DNA from: CAVSWT01 sp963782985
Lineage (GTDB): Bacteria > Bacteroidota > Ignavibacteria > Ignavibacteriales > Ignavibacteriaceae
Length of the DNA: 64,000 nt
Assembly (NCBI GenBank): GCA_963782985.1
Contig: CAWALU010000014.1
Location: forward strand, 186,001 to 250,000
Direction: 5' to 3'
Part shown: positions 20,992-30,328 of the stretch, piece by piece
Numbering within the stretch: position 1 is the first letter of the stretch
How the letters are laid out: the number at the start of each line of letters is the position of its first letter
Made by a program: the position numbers and the translations under genes
Notes under the pieces: generated by a model
What the model was told of the DNA's origin: nothing
What the model saw: the letters and a program-made list of their open reading frames with translations, nothing else
Databases searched by the model: none

Positions 20992-22751
20992 TTACTCAAA
21001 TTTCAGCAGTCCAAAAAACTCCGGTTGATACGGCGGATGTTCCTGCATTTTCGACCAATCGCTTTGCGAAGGTTCTGCCTGCTGCCTGTGGCGGCGAATG
21101 TTAAAACCCCATTCATCTCCCCTTTTAATTTTTGCATCAAGTTCAGTTAGTGGTATTTTAAATTCAGCGCTCCAATAATTATCTACCGATAAATGTTTTT
21201 ACCTCGAAATTTAAAACTGAATAATCCTTTAGGACCACTGCTTAAAATTGTTCCGTTAGGATTAACCATTAATCTATAAAATGTTTTTAGGTCTCTATTC
21301 GTATCAAAATAAATTTCGAAATCATCATCGCCAAAAACCAAAGGAATAGCGCCGTACGCTGTGGAGGCAAGTCCGGCGGGATTTGGCTCTTCCCCTTTTA
21401 AGCTTACATACAAATTCGAATCATCATATAAAACTTTAACTATAGTTTGATTTTTTGCCGGCGTATTTTTGAAATCAACATAAAGCGAATCAATTTCAAA
21501 ATCATTTTGCCAGGCTTCTTCATCGGCAATGCCGTCAATTTTTATTTTTTCATTGGTGCGTTTGGCTTTCGTTATCGGCGGAGTAAATAAATGATAATAA
21601 TAAATGCTGTTTGTAGTATCGCTCGATTGAGTAATGTAAGGCGATTCAATTTTTAATTTTGGAAGTTGAGACTTTAAATAATTTCCTTTCGGTCCCGACA
21701 AATTAAATTCTAATATTTTATTTTGATTCGGACTGAGAGTAAAATCATTTCCCCAAGGTTTGAAATTCCAATTATAATTATTCGTTTGCCAGGTTAATTT
21801 ATAATCGCGTGAAATATCAGCGCTGTTTTCAATTTCAATTTGAATTGTTGTATCAATAGAGTTAACTGCCGGATTTGAAATAATTATTGTTTTATCTGTG
21901 CTAAAATATTTTGGCGAACGCTTATATTCGTCAGGCTTAACCGCATCGGGAGCGTAAATTTCTCCCTTTGTTATAAAAGCGTAATCAACTTTTTTACCAT
22001 TAACAGTAACGTATAAAAATCCGTGAGTTCTTCCCGCGAGATGATTTTCAAATTCCATATTGCCTGATGAATTAATACAAAAATAAGGAATGCTATCCAT
22101 CATTCTATAATCATAAATGTGATAATGACCGGTGAAAATTCCTTTAACGTTGTAGCGCGTTAAAAGTTCATGCACAGGCTTCCAATCATATTTTTTATTT
22201 AGGTATAAAGGCGAATGAAAAGAAAGAAAAATATTGTCGGCGTCTTTAGCTTTTTCCAAATCATTTTTAAGCCACTCATATTCGTTATTCGGAATCGTAT
22301 CAAACTGTTGATCTAAAAAAACATTTAAAATTATAAAATGTGAATTTTTATAATCAAAAGAATAATACAATTTATCCTTTCCCCATGTCTCTTCGTAAGC
22401 AGGCTGAATTTCTTTTGTGGTTACATCATGGTTTCCGGGAGTCGGATAAAAAGGAACGGTAAGAGGCGAAATTTGTTTTTCAAATCTTTTCCATTGGCGG
22501 CGCGCATTATTAATATCGTATGTGTAGCCATGAATCATATCGCCAACATGAACTACAAAATCAGGTTTAAGCAATTCACTTTCCTTAACAATTTCTTCAA
22601 ACACTTCCGGATTTTGAAATTGACTGTCGCCCCAAACAATAAATTTATAACTTTGTCCGTAAGAATTAGCAGCCGGCAAAATCATCATAAAAAATAAAAT
22701 TGTATTAATTCCAAATTTTAGTTTTAGTTTTGATTTTAATAATAAGTTCAT
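20992..22751 (-). pseudogene. Exported calcineurin-like phosphoesterase with CBM9/DOMON-like C-terminus, one frameshift near the end
   Basis: About 585 residues when joined. Signal peptide followed by a metallophosphoesterase: VWGDSQ (the usual GDxH His is Gln), HVGDMIHG, TPGNHD, FHSPL and GHYH. The middle segment is an unassigned beta domain. The C-terminal 180 residues (KIDGIADEEAWQN, DDSNLYVSLKGEEP, DDDFEIYFDTN) resemble the CBM9/DOMON-like fold often fused to secreted enzymes. The main frame stops at 21183 after GKNIYR, but the adjacent frame continues DNYWSAEFKIPLTELD to a stop at 20992, so a one-base change near 21190 removes only the last 60 or so residues. The catalytic part is whole and the gene may still be functional. 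Substrate unknown; such proteins include nucleotidases and phosphodiesterases. Confidence 0.75.
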
Positions 22752-22949
22752 CTCAATTCCATTTTTAAATGTTAGAAAGTTTTTAGCAAACTTTTCTTTT
22801 TGTTAAAAGAAATAAAATAAGAATAATAATTAACTCATAATAATAAATTTTAATAATTCACCTTGCCCAAAAAAGATATTGCGTCTCTTTGCAGTTTAAG
22901 AAAAAAAATTATGGAATTATAATCATTTAATATTTAAATTTGGAAACGT

Positions 22950-23207
22950 ATGCCGAAGATTGCAAGTTTTCTTGATATGGAGATTTATATGTATTGGCGT
23001 GATCATATGCTGCCACACATCAATATTATATCTGCTGAATATAGGTGTAACGTTGACTTTAATGGCAATATATTAAATGGTACTTTGCCAAATAAAAAAT
23101 ATAAAATAATTAAAAAATGGATTGAGATGCATAAGAATGAACTTAACAATAATTGGAAATTAATTAAAAATCTTGAACATCCGGAAAGGATTGCACCATG
23201 GGAATAA
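22950..23207 (+). CDS. DUF4160 protein (toxin-antitoxin-like pair)
   Basis: An 85-residue protein matching the DUF4160 family: MPKIASFLDMEIYMYW, then HMLPHINI and a conserved ILNGTLPNKKYKIIKKWIEMH segment. DUF4160 genes are usually adjacent to DUF2442 genes, as here, where the two overlap by ten bases. The pair is often listed among putative toxin-antitoxin modules, but I know of no firm biochemical activity. Intact. Confidence 0.8.
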   Translation: MPKIASFLDMEIYMYWRDHMLPHINIISAEYRCNVDFNGNILNGTLPNKKYKIIKKWIEMHKNELNNNWKLIKNLEHPERIAPWE

Positions 23208-23464
23208 TTCACTATCCAGTTAACGCAGCGTATGTTGGCAAGTATCAGATATTAATAGAATTTGAAAATGGAGAGTTGCGGTTAGTTGATTTTAATAAAT
23301 GGTTAGATGAGGATCTTAAATCGTTTAGCGATATCAAAAATGAAGAATATTTTAAAAAGTTTTTTATTCGGAACGGCATACTTCAATGGAAGAATGGTTA
23401 TGATGTTGCCCCAGATTATTTATACGATATTAGTCAGCCGGTAAAATTACAAACTGTCTCTTAA
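23198..23464 (+). CDS. DUF2442 protein, partner of DUF4160
   Basis: An 88-residue protein of the DUF2442 family (YQILIEFENGELRLVDFNKWL, ending NGYDVAPDYLYD). The ATG lies inside the end of the DUF4160 gene, so the two are translationally coupled. In many genomes this protein or its relatives act as the putative antitoxin-like or DNA-binding partner; that role is an inference. Intact. Confidence 0.8.
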   Translation: MGIIHYPVNAAYVGKYQILIEFENGELRLVDFNKWLDEDLKSFSDIKNEEYFKKFFIRNGILQWKNGYDVAPDYLYDISQPVKLQTVS

Positions 23465-23624
23465 TATCTCACCAAACTTTTAGCTCTAATTTTAATTATT
23501 GTTCTAATTAAAGTTTTTATAATTAGCGGTATTTCTTTTCTCAAAAACTCTAAAATTATTTTTGTTATATTTACGGAAAACAAAAACACTTCAACTTTTA
23601 TATAAAATCAAAAATATAATTTAA

Positions 23625-26396
23625 ATGAAAAATAAAAAATTTGTAATTATTGATGCCATGGCATTGGCATATAGAGCTTACTTTGCTTTTATGATGCATC
23701 CTTTATCGAATAGCAAAGGCGAACCAACTTCAGCAGTATTCGGATTTATTAATCAGCTTTTAAAAATACTTGAAGACAACAAACCGGATTATATTGCTGT
23801 TGCTTTTGATTCGTTCGGAAAGACTTTTAGACATGAGCGTTATGAAAATTATAAATCATCACGACAAGCAATGCCCGACGATATGAAGCCGCAGATACAA
23901 AGGATTAAAGATATAATTGAAGATTTAAATATTCCCATTTTTATTCTTCCCAAATATGAAGCCGATGATATAATTGGAACCGCCGTAGTCTTTGCGGAGA
24001 AAGCCGGATTGGAGAGCTGGGTAATAACTCCCGATAAAGATTTTAATCAACTGATAACTGAAAAAGTAAAAATTGTTAAACCAAGTACGAAAGCAGATGA
24101 ACCAATAAAAATTTACGATAGAAAAAGAGTTTTAGAAGAATTTGGATTTGAGCCGCCGCAAATGATTGATTATCTCGCTTTGATCGGCGATTCTTCCGAT
24201 GACATTCCCGGCGTTGCCGGCATTGGTCCAAAAAGCGCTACGCCTTTAATTCAAGAATACGGAACAGTTGAAAACATTTATGCGAACATTGAAAATATTT
24301 CTAAAGCAGGAATAAAAAATAAATTAATTGCCAGCCGTGAAAACGCTTTTTTATCTAAAGAGCTTGCAACAATTCACCGCGAAGTTCCGTTAGAATTTGA
24401 TTTTGAAAAATGTAAATTCTGCAAACCGAATTATGATAAGCTGCGCGATGTTTTTGTTGAATTGGAATTTAAAAATTTATACTCGCGCTTATTAACAATT
24501 TATGAAGCAAGCGAAACCCAAGCTGATATAAAAGAAGAACCGGTGGAAGAGGCTGCGGTTTTTGATGAGAAAAAAGTTGTTTACAAATTAATATCCGAAG
24601 TTAAAGAAGCAAAAAAAATAGCTGAGTATTTAAGCAAGAAAAATCTCTTTGTATTTGATACTGAGACCGACGGGCTTAATCATTTTACAATTAATTTAGC
24701 AGGCGCATCATTTTCAACAAAAGCGAATGAAGGTTTTTTTGTAGCGATTAATCCCTCTAAAAATGAATCATCTTTATTTGAAAAAGATTTAAGCGATAGA
24801 CTTCACATAAATGATTTTGTAAAAATATTTAAACCGGTTTTTGAAAATAAAAAAATTAAAAAAGTTTGTCAGAATGGTAAATTTGATATTTCAGTTTTAA
24901 GATCAAACGGAATTGAAGTAAATAATTTTTACTTCGATACAATGCTGGCAAGCTATTGTTTAGACCCTGATCAAAAGCACGGAATGGATGAACTCTCACA
25001 AAAATATTTAAAGTACAAACCCATTCCCCTATCAGAATTAATAGGCGATAAAAAAGATCCCACAAAAATATTTGACTGCGATGTAAATTCCCTTTGCCAT
25101 TATGCTTCGGAAGACGCTGATATTACTTTTCGCTTATTTGAAAAATTAGAAAAAGAATTAAAAAAAGATCAACTTGAAAAATTAGCTTATGAAATTGAAT
25201 TCCCTCTCATACCAGTTTTGGAGGATATGGAAAGAGAAGGTATTAAAGTTGATAAAGATGTTCTAAAAACTTTAAGCAAAGATTTGCAGATATTAATTGA
25301 TAATTACAGCAAAGAAATTTTTAAACTTGCCGGCGAAGAATTTAATGTAAATTCTCCCAAGCAAATGCAGGAAATTCTGTTCAAAAAATTAAATCTTCAA
25401 ACCGGAAGAAAAACTAAAACGGGCTTTTCAACTGATGCACGCGCACTGGAAAATCTTCGCGGCGAGCATGAAATAATTAATACTATTTTGGATTTTAGAC
25501 AGGTATCAAAACTTAAATCCACTTATTCTGATTCGCTTCCTAATTTAATTGAGCCTTCAACCGAAAGAATTCACACTTGCTTTAATCAAACTGTAGCGTC
25601 CACCGGAAGGCTTTCCAGCAACGATCCTAATCTGCAAAATATTCCAATACGAACTGAGCTTGGCAAAGAAATTAGAAAAGCATTTATTCCACGAAATAAA
25701 GATTACGTAATTTTAAGCGCCGACTACAGTCAAATTGAATTAAGAATTATGGCGCACCTTTCCGGCGATCCCGGCTTAGCAAAAGCATTTAAAGAAGGCG
25801 AAGATATTCATCGCAGCACCGCCGCGCTTGTGTTTATGGTTTCGCCCGAAGAAGTAACGCCTGATATGAGAAGAAAAGCCAAAGAAGTAAACTTTGGAAT
25901 TTTATACGGCATAGGTCCTTTCGGATTGAAAACAAGATTGGGAGTTACACAAGGGCACGCTAAAGAAATTATTGAGACTTATTTTACCACATTTAAAAAA
26001 GTTAAAAACTTTATGGATGAGTCGGTAATTCTCGCAAGAGAAAAAGGCTATGCGGAAACTCTTTCGGGACGAAGAAGATATTTAAGAAATATTAATAGCA
26101 ATAACAGAGTTGTGCGTCAGTTTGAAGAACGCGTTGCAATAAACATGCGCGTACAAGGCGCTGCGGCTGATATGATAAAGTTGGCGATGATTAATATTTA
26201 CAAAGAATTAAATAAAAGAAAAGCAAAAACAAAAATGGTTTTGCAAGTACACGATGAACTTTTATTTGACGCTCATAAAAATGAAGTTGAAGAACTGCGT
26301 CCCGTTATAAAAAAGCTAATGGAAAATGCTATGCCGATGGACGTTCCCATTTTAGTTGAAACCGGCGTGGGCGATAATTGGCTGGATGCGCATTGA
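23625..26396 (+). CDS. polA: DNA polymerase I
   Basis: A 923-residue three-domain polymerase for Okazaki fragment processing and repair. The 5'-3' exonuclease domain (about 1-290) has FVIIDAMALAYRAYFAF, the metal site YEADDIIGT and the H3TH motif GDSSDDIPGVAGIGPKSA. The 3'-5' proofreading domain (about 325-500) keeps the DTETDG active site, so proofreading is probably intact, unlike some PolA. The polymerase domain (about 540-923) has motif A DYSQIELRIMAHLSGD, motif B RRKAKEVNFGILYGIG and motif C QVHDELLFD. ATG follows an AT-rich leader with TATATTTA at 23566, similar to the TATATTTG at 36343. Fully intact over 2.8 kb. Confidence 0.97.
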   Translation: MKNKKFVIIDAMALAYRAYFAFMMHPLSNSKGEPTSAVFGFINQLLKILEDNKPDYIAVAFDSFGKTFRHERYENYKSSRQAMPDDMKPQIQRIKDIIEDLNIPIFILPKYEADDIIGTAVVFAEKAGLESWVITPDKDFNQLITEKVKIVKPSTKADEPIKIYDRKRVLEEFGFEPPQMIDYLALIGDSSDDIPGVAGIGPKSATPLIQEYGTVENIYANIENISKAGIKNKLIASRENAFLSKELATIHREVPLEFDFEKCKFCKPNYDKLRDVFVELEFKNLYSRLLTIYEASETQADIKEEPVEEAAVFDEKKVVYKLISEVKEAKKIAEYLSKKNLFVFDTETDGLNHFTINLAGASFSTKANEGFFVAINPSKNESSLFEKDLSDRLHINDFVKIFKPVFENKKIKKVCQNGKFDISVLRSNGIEVNNFYFDTMLASYCLDPDQKHGMDELSQKYLKYKPIPLSELIGDKKDPTKIFDCDVNSLCHYASEDADITFRLFEKLEKELKKDQLEKLAYEIEFPLIPVLEDMEREGIKVDKDVLKTLSKDLQILIDNYSKEIFKLAGEEFNVNSPKQMQEILFKKLNLQTGRKTKTGFSTDARALENLRGEHEIINTILDFRQVSKLKSTYSDSLPNLIEPSTERIHTCFNQTVASTGRLSSNDPNLQNIPIRTELGKEIRKAFIPRNKDYVILSADYSQIELRIMAHLSGDPGLAKAFKEGEDIHRSTAALVFMVSPEEVTPDMRRKAKEVNFGILYGIGPFGLKTRLGVTQGHAKEIIETYFTTFKKVKNFMDESVILAREKGYAETLSGRRRYLRNINSNNRVVRQFEERVAINMRVQGAAADMIKLAMINIYKELNKRKAKTKMVLQVHDELLFDAHKNEVEELRPVIKKLMENAMPMDVPILVETGVGDNWLDAH

Positions 26397-26479
26397 TGAA
26401 TTGTCAAATTGTTCAATTGCTAAAATGATTTTTAATTATGACATACTATTTGGATAAGAAATAAAGTGATTTAATTTTT

Positions 26480-26505
26480 TTTGACCTTTCAATTTTGACT
26501 TTTGA
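26480..26505 (-). repeat. Dispersed intergenic repeat (AAGTCAAAATTGAAA family), copy 2
   Basis: The reverse complement reads AAAAGTCAAAATTGAAAGGT, matching the copy at 15348. It lies in the gap after polA. Confidence 0.4.
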
Positions 26506-26567
26506 TTAAACAATATTTAATCTTGTTCTGAACTTTACTAATAAATACATAAGGGCAATGAAATTAT

Positions 26568-26786
26568 ATGACAACTAAGATTATAAACAAAAATGATATT
26601 GTGATACCGGATGAATTTGCCGCCTTGTTATCGGGAAATAAAACAAAAATTTCAAAAACCAAAGATGGAATATTAATTTCGAGTGTGGAAGAAGCTATTA
26701 AAAAAACAAGAGGAATACTCAAAGGCGTTTATGGTACTGAAGAATACTTCAGAGATAAGAAAGAAGAAAAAAAATTAGAAAATTGA
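26568..26786 (+). CDS. vapB: VapB-like antitoxin
   Basis: A 72-residue protein placed directly before a PIN toxin. The N-terminus (TTKIINKNDIVIPDEFAALL) resembles an AbrB/SpoVT-type DNA-binding antitoxin fold. The C-terminus is charged (EEYFRDKKEEKKLEN) and would wrap the toxin. The family match is weak, and the assignment rests mainly on position. It overlaps the next gene by four bases. Confidence 0.65.
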   Translation: MTTKIINKNDIVIPDEFAALLSGNKTKISKTKDGILISSVEEAIKKTRGILKGVYGTEEYFRDKKEEKKLEN

Positions 26787-27199
26787 AAAATGTTTTTATT
26801 CTTGATTCCTCTGCCTTGCTCGCATTTCTTAGTAATAAAGAGGGCGCTAATTTTGTTTCCAATTATATAATAAATGCAGCCGATAATAAAATTGATCTAC
26901 TTTTACATTCAATTGATTGTTTGGAAATATTTTATAAAACATACAGAAAAGCAGGTAAAAAGAAATCGATAGAAGTTTTGAGCGCAATTCAAAAATTACC
27001 AATTCTTATTATTGAAGTATTTAATATTGAAACATTAAAAATTGCTGGAGAAATAATGGGGAGATATAAATTATCGTTAGCAGATTCGGCTGCAATAAGT
27101 TTATCCAAAATAAAAGGAGGAGCGCTGCTCACCACTGATCATTATGAAATGGAGATAATTAAAAAAAGTAAAATTATCGATATAAAATGGGTGAGGTAA
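26783..27199 (+). CDS. vapC: VapC-like PIN-domain toxin
   Basis: A 138-residue PIN-domain ribonuclease. The acidic active-site residues are Asp8 (FILDSSALLAF), Glu48 (DCLEIFY), Asp101 (LADSAA) and Asp119 (TTDH), matching the PIN set. VapC toxins cut tRNA or rRNA and are neutralised by VapB. The start is a TTG that overlaps the antitoxin stop, so translation is coupled. Its end overlaps the glycosyltransferase start by 13 bases, an unusual junction between a toxin and a housekeeping-like gene. Confidence 0.85.
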   Translation: MKNVFILDSSALLAFLSNKEGANFVSNYIINAADNKIDLLLHSIDCLEIFYKTYRKAGKKKSIEVLSAIQKLPILIIEVFNIETLKIAGEIMGRYKLSLADSAAISLSKIKGGALLTTDHYEMEIIKKSKIIDIKWVR

Positions 27200-28215
27200 A
27201 ATTCTCTCAAATTGACATAAATAAAATCCTCTGCATCAAACCCCGCGGCATTGGCGACATTGTCCTTTCAACTATCATTCTCGAAAATCTAATCAATTAT
27301 TTTCCAAACGCTAAAATTGATTACCTAACTGAAAATTTTGCGAAGTATTCGGTTTCAAATAATCCGATGGTTAATAAAGTTTTAACTATGCGCAAAACAG
27401 AATTTCCGCTTTGGGTGGCGGGTAGAATTAGAAAAGAAAAATATGATTTAATTCTCGATCTCTGGTCAAATCCTAGATCAGCGCAGATTACTTTTTTATC
27501 GGGAGTAAAATATCGGGTGGGTTTTGCTTACCGCGGAAGGAAATATGCGTACAACATTTTAGCCACGTCAGGCAGAGGCGATCAGCATTCCGCCGAACAT
27601 AATTTAGAATTGTTAAAAGCTATTAACGTTCCTATATTTTCTAAAAAAGTTTATTATTATGTTGATAAAAAAGACGACGAATTCGGCAAAAAATTTATTG
27701 CAAATAATTTTTCATCTAACGAAAAAATAATTGGAATTATTCCCGCCGGCGGCTGGCAATCAAAAAGATGCGACGCTGTAAAATGGGTGGAAATTTGTAA
27801 AACTATAAATCAAAAACATCCCAATATAAAATTTTTAATTCTTTGGGGTCCGGGTGATGAACGGGATGCTGATTATATACATAAGCGTCTCCCCTCTCAA
27901 ACCATTCTTGCGCCAAAAACAAATTTGCCTGAAATGACCGGCTTAATAAAAAATTGTAATTTAATAATTGCAAATGATTCCGGTCCAATGCACATAGCTG
28001 CCGCAATTGGAATTCCAACGCTCGGAATTTTTGGTCCCACAAATCCTAAAAATCACGGACCGTATTCCGACAATTCAACTTACGTAATAAAAGAAGATTT
28101 GTTTTGTATAATTTGCAACCTGCTGGAATGTCCCTACAATCACGAATGTATGCTGCAGCTTTCAAATGAAAAAGTTTTAGAAGCGGTTGAGAAGATTGGG
28201 AAAAATAACTTATGA
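27187..28215 (+). CDS. Glycosyltransferase family 9 (heptosyltransferase-like)
   Basis: A 342-residue cytosolic enzyme of the ADP-heptose:LPS heptosyltransferase superfamily. N-terminal Rossmann domain with ILCIKPRGIGDIVLST. C-terminal donor domain with IIPAGGWQSKR and ANDSGPMHIAAAIGIPTLGIFGP (about residue 262 on). The C-terminus has a Cys motif, CIICNLLECPYNHEC, common in this branch of GT9. It probably adds a heptose or related sugar to lipopolysaccharide core. The start overlaps the VapC end. A second GT9 lies at 36409. Intact. Confidence 0.88.
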   Translation: MGEVKFSQIDINKILCIKPRGIGDIVLSTIILENLINYFPNAKIDYLTENFAKYSVSNNPMVNKVLTMRKTEFPLWVAGRIRKEKYDLILDLWSNPRSAQITFLSGVKYRVGFAYRGRKYAYNILATSGRGDQHSAEHNLELLKAINVPIFSKKVYYYVDKKDDEFGKKFIANNFSSNEKIIGIIPAGGWQSKRCDAVKWVEICKTINQKHPNIKFLILWGPGDERDADYIHKRLPSQTILAPKTNLPEMTGLIKNCNLIIANDSGPMHIAAAIGIPTLGIFGPTNPKNHGPYSDNSTYVIKEDLFCIICNLLECPYNHECMLQLSNEKVLEAVEKIGKNNL

Positions 28216-28229
28216 TATTACACACTCAT

Positions 28230-28474
28230 TTAACCGATTATATGATTTAATAAATCTTTCTTAGAGATTTTCATTCGATTTGATATGTCTGTAATGATAC
28301 TATTGAATGTCCCGATTTTAATTGGATTTTGATTGGGTACCGTTATATGATGTTCACCATCCACATATTTTTTGTTAATCTTATATGGCTTCCTTTTTGT
28401 CTATCTATCACATAACCAAGACTTTGCAATTTTTTTACTAAATCTTCACCTTACAAATTTCGGGGGATTTTCAT
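28230..28474 (-). pseudogene. hicA: HicA toxin remnant (nonsense plus frameshift)
   Basis: Reading minus from ATG at 28474 gives MKIPRNL, then a TAA, then GEDLVKKLQSLGYVIDRQKGSHIRLT, the double-stranded RNA-binding-like HicA core with its catalytic His in GSHIRL. The frame then shifts at an A run near 28366, and the other frame continues YVDGEHHITVPNQNPIKIG to SKKDLLNHIIG. Two independent lesions mean it cannot be made. The ATG overlaps the hicB stop (ATGA), so this is a degenerate hicBA operon with hicB first. It was found by translating the gap behind the antitoxin. Confidence 0.8.
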
Positions 28475-28674
28475 GCTGCTATTATTTCTTCTTTATCATA
28501 GTGAATCCTTATCATCTTGGGGAGTTCGCTATCTTCAAAATGACAAGCTACAGCATCTTTAATATTAATTTTTAACTCTTCATAAGTTTCTGCTTGCGTA
28601 AAAATTGAATTGCCGATTGCTTTCGCCTCATAACCTCCTTCTAAGGAATCTTTTACTAAAAAATATAACTTCAC
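28471..28674 (-). CDS. hicB: HicB-like antitoxin
   Basis: A 67-residue protein with the partial RNase-H-like HicB fold (VKDSLEGGYEAKAIGNSIFTQAETYEELKINIKDAVACHF). It lacks the C-terminal DNA-binding domain seen in longer HicB proteins. It neutralises HicA in intact systems, but here the adjacent hicA is dead, so this is an orphan antitoxin. ATG is preceded by an AT-rich leader. Confidence 0.8.
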   Translation of the reverse strand: MKLYFLVKDSLEGGYEAKAIGNSIFTQAETYEELKINIKDAVACHFEDSELPKMIRIHYDKEEIIAA

Positions 28675-28926
28675 TCGCCATTTTATTTATCCTTTTATTT
28701 TGAAGAAAAATATCTAAATATATTTTGAAATTAAATGTGTGGAATCTGAATATCGGCAAACAAGTTTCATTTATCAAATTCTGATTTTGGTAAACCTTTT
28801 GGGTAGTCGAGACAAATACCTAATTTCCCCTACGCACATCTTCGTCAAATTTCCACCATTTTTATTGTATTTGTTTGATGTTTATTTTTGTTGAACAAAC
28901 TTTTGAATTAAGTAAAAGCAAAAATT

Positions 28927-29703
28927 TTGGCAAAATTAAATTTAAGAACTGTAAACGCTGTAAGATATGTAACGCCTCTTCGCGAAGGCGGATCGCTGCC
29001 GGCAATTATTGAAGCGGATGACGATGGAATTTATGTTCTTAAATTTCGCGGAGCCGGACAAGGAACTAAAGCGCTTATTGCAGAATTGATTTCAGGAGAA
29101 ATTGCCAGAGCTATTGGACTTCGAGTACCAGAAATTGTGTTGGTGGAGTTGAATTCCGATCTTGCCCGCACTGAAGCCGACCCCGAAATAAGCGATCTTA
29201 TAAAAAGCAGTTCGGGATTAAATCTTGCGCTCGATTATCTCCCAGGTTCGGTAATGTTTAATCCAGTTGCAGATATGCCCGACGATAAACTTTCTGCTTC
29301 CATAGTTTGGTTTGATGCCTTTATATCCAATGTTGACCGCACAATAAAAAATACAAATATGCTTATGTGGCATCGCAATCTCTGGCTTATTGATCACGGC
29401 GCATCGCTTTATTTTCATCACAACTGGAATAATTATTTAGAAACAAGCCGCGAACCTTTTTCATTAATTAAAAATCATGTGCTTCTAAAATCAGCCCGAC
29501 ATTTGAAAGAAATAGATAACGAGTTATCTCCTAAAATTACTTCCGAACTAATAAAAAATATTGTTGATCTTATTCCCGACGACTGGCTGGATAAAAATTC
29601 ATTTAACGGCAAAGATGAAAATAGAAAAGCGTATTACAATTATTTGCTAAAGCGGTTAGAGACGCCGCATTCATTTTTGGAGAAGGCAGTACATGAACAA
29701 TAA
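28927..29703 (+). CDS. HipA-like kinase (HipA_2 family)
   Basis: A 258-residue protein with the short HipA-like kinase fold that lacks the N-terminal HipA subdomain. Visible parts: a glycine-rich N-lobe (KFRGAGQGTKALIAELISGEIARAIGL), the catalytic-loop-like FISNVDRTIKNTN and a DFG-like LIDHGASLYF. HipA kinases phosphorylate translation factors or tRNA synthetases; the target of this subfamily is not known to me. The start is TTG at 28927. It overlaps a DUF3037 gene by 11 bases, a pairing conserved in many genomes. Intact. Confidence 0.75.
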   Translation: MAKLNLRTVNAVRYVTPLREGGSLPAIIEADDDGIYVLKFRGAGQGTKALIAELISGEIARAIGLRVPEIVLVELNSDLARTEADPEISDLIKSSSGLNLALDYLPGSVMFNPVADMPDDKLSASIVWFDAFISNVDRTIKNTNMLMWHRNLWLIDHGASLYFHHNWNNYLETSREPFSLIKNHVLLKSARHLKEIDNELSPKITSELIKNIVDLIPDDWLDKNSFNGKDENRKAYYNYLLKRLETPHSFLEKAVHEQ

Positions 29704-30076
29704 TTATTTTTATGATTATGTAATCATACGCGTTGTCCCTAAAGTTGAACGCGAAGAATTTATGAATGTCGGCGTAATACTTTCATGCAAAGAAAAAAAA
29801 TTTTTAGAAGCTCGAATTGATTTAAATGAAGATCGCTTAAAATTATTTAATGATGAGATTGATATTGAAATTGTTAAAAATCATTTAACCGCAATTGAGG
29901 CAATAGCCTTGGGCGAAGAAAGCGCGGGTGAAATTGGAAGACTTTCTTTAATGGAACGTTTTCATTGGTTAAGCTCGCCTAAAAGTACAATTATTCAAAC
30001 CTCGCCTGTGCATTCAGGCTATTGCGCAAACCCATCCGAAACGCTTGAGCATCTTGTTAATTTAATGGTGAAGTAG
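29693..30076 (+). CDS. DUF3037 protein, partner of the HipA-like kinase
   Basis: A 127-residue protein of DUF3037 (YDYVIIRVVPKVEREEFMNVGVIL, ending TSPVHSGYCANPSETLEHLVNLMVK). Its start lies inside the end of the HipA-like gene, so it is translationally coupled. Its biochemical role is unknown; an antitoxin or accessory role for the kinase is a guess from the fixed pairing. Confidence 0.75.
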   Translation: MNNNYFYDYVIIRVVPKVEREEFMNVGVILSCKEKKFLEARIDLNEDRLKLFNDEIDIEIVKNHLTAIEAIALGEESAGEIGRLSLMERFHWLSSPKSTIIQTSPVHSGYCANPSETLEHLVNLMVK

Positions 30077-30119
30077 GAATTTGCTTATCGCGAGTGTTGC
30101 TGAACTGCTGCAAATGTCT

Positions 30120-30295
30120 TTTCGAACGAAGAGAGAAATTTATTTCTAAAAAATGTGAAAGATTTCTCATTCGATCCGGAAACTACCGAAGATTCGAAAT
30201 GACAATACCGAGTTGCGCAACGCTCTCAAGCGGCAGGCAGGTGTTTATTCTTTTAAAAACACAGTCTTCGACAGGCTCAGACTGACAAACGTAGA
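30120..30295 (+). repeat. Intergenic repeat remnants
   Basis: The gap between DUF3037 and the histidine kinase holds pieces such as AAAGATTTCTCATTCGATC, GATTCGAAATGACAAT and TCTTCGACAGGCTCAGACTG. I recognise these as belonging to widespread short intergenic repeat families seen in several phyla. No gene is visible here. Confidence 0.5.
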
Positions 30296-30328
30296 CTTTT
30301 TGTAACGCTCTATAACGGCAGCGCTCAT

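Noticed and set aside
28372..28575. 67-codon plus-strand frame opposite hicBA
   Set aside because: It is a shadow of the HicA/HicB region on the other strand, with no family resemblance.
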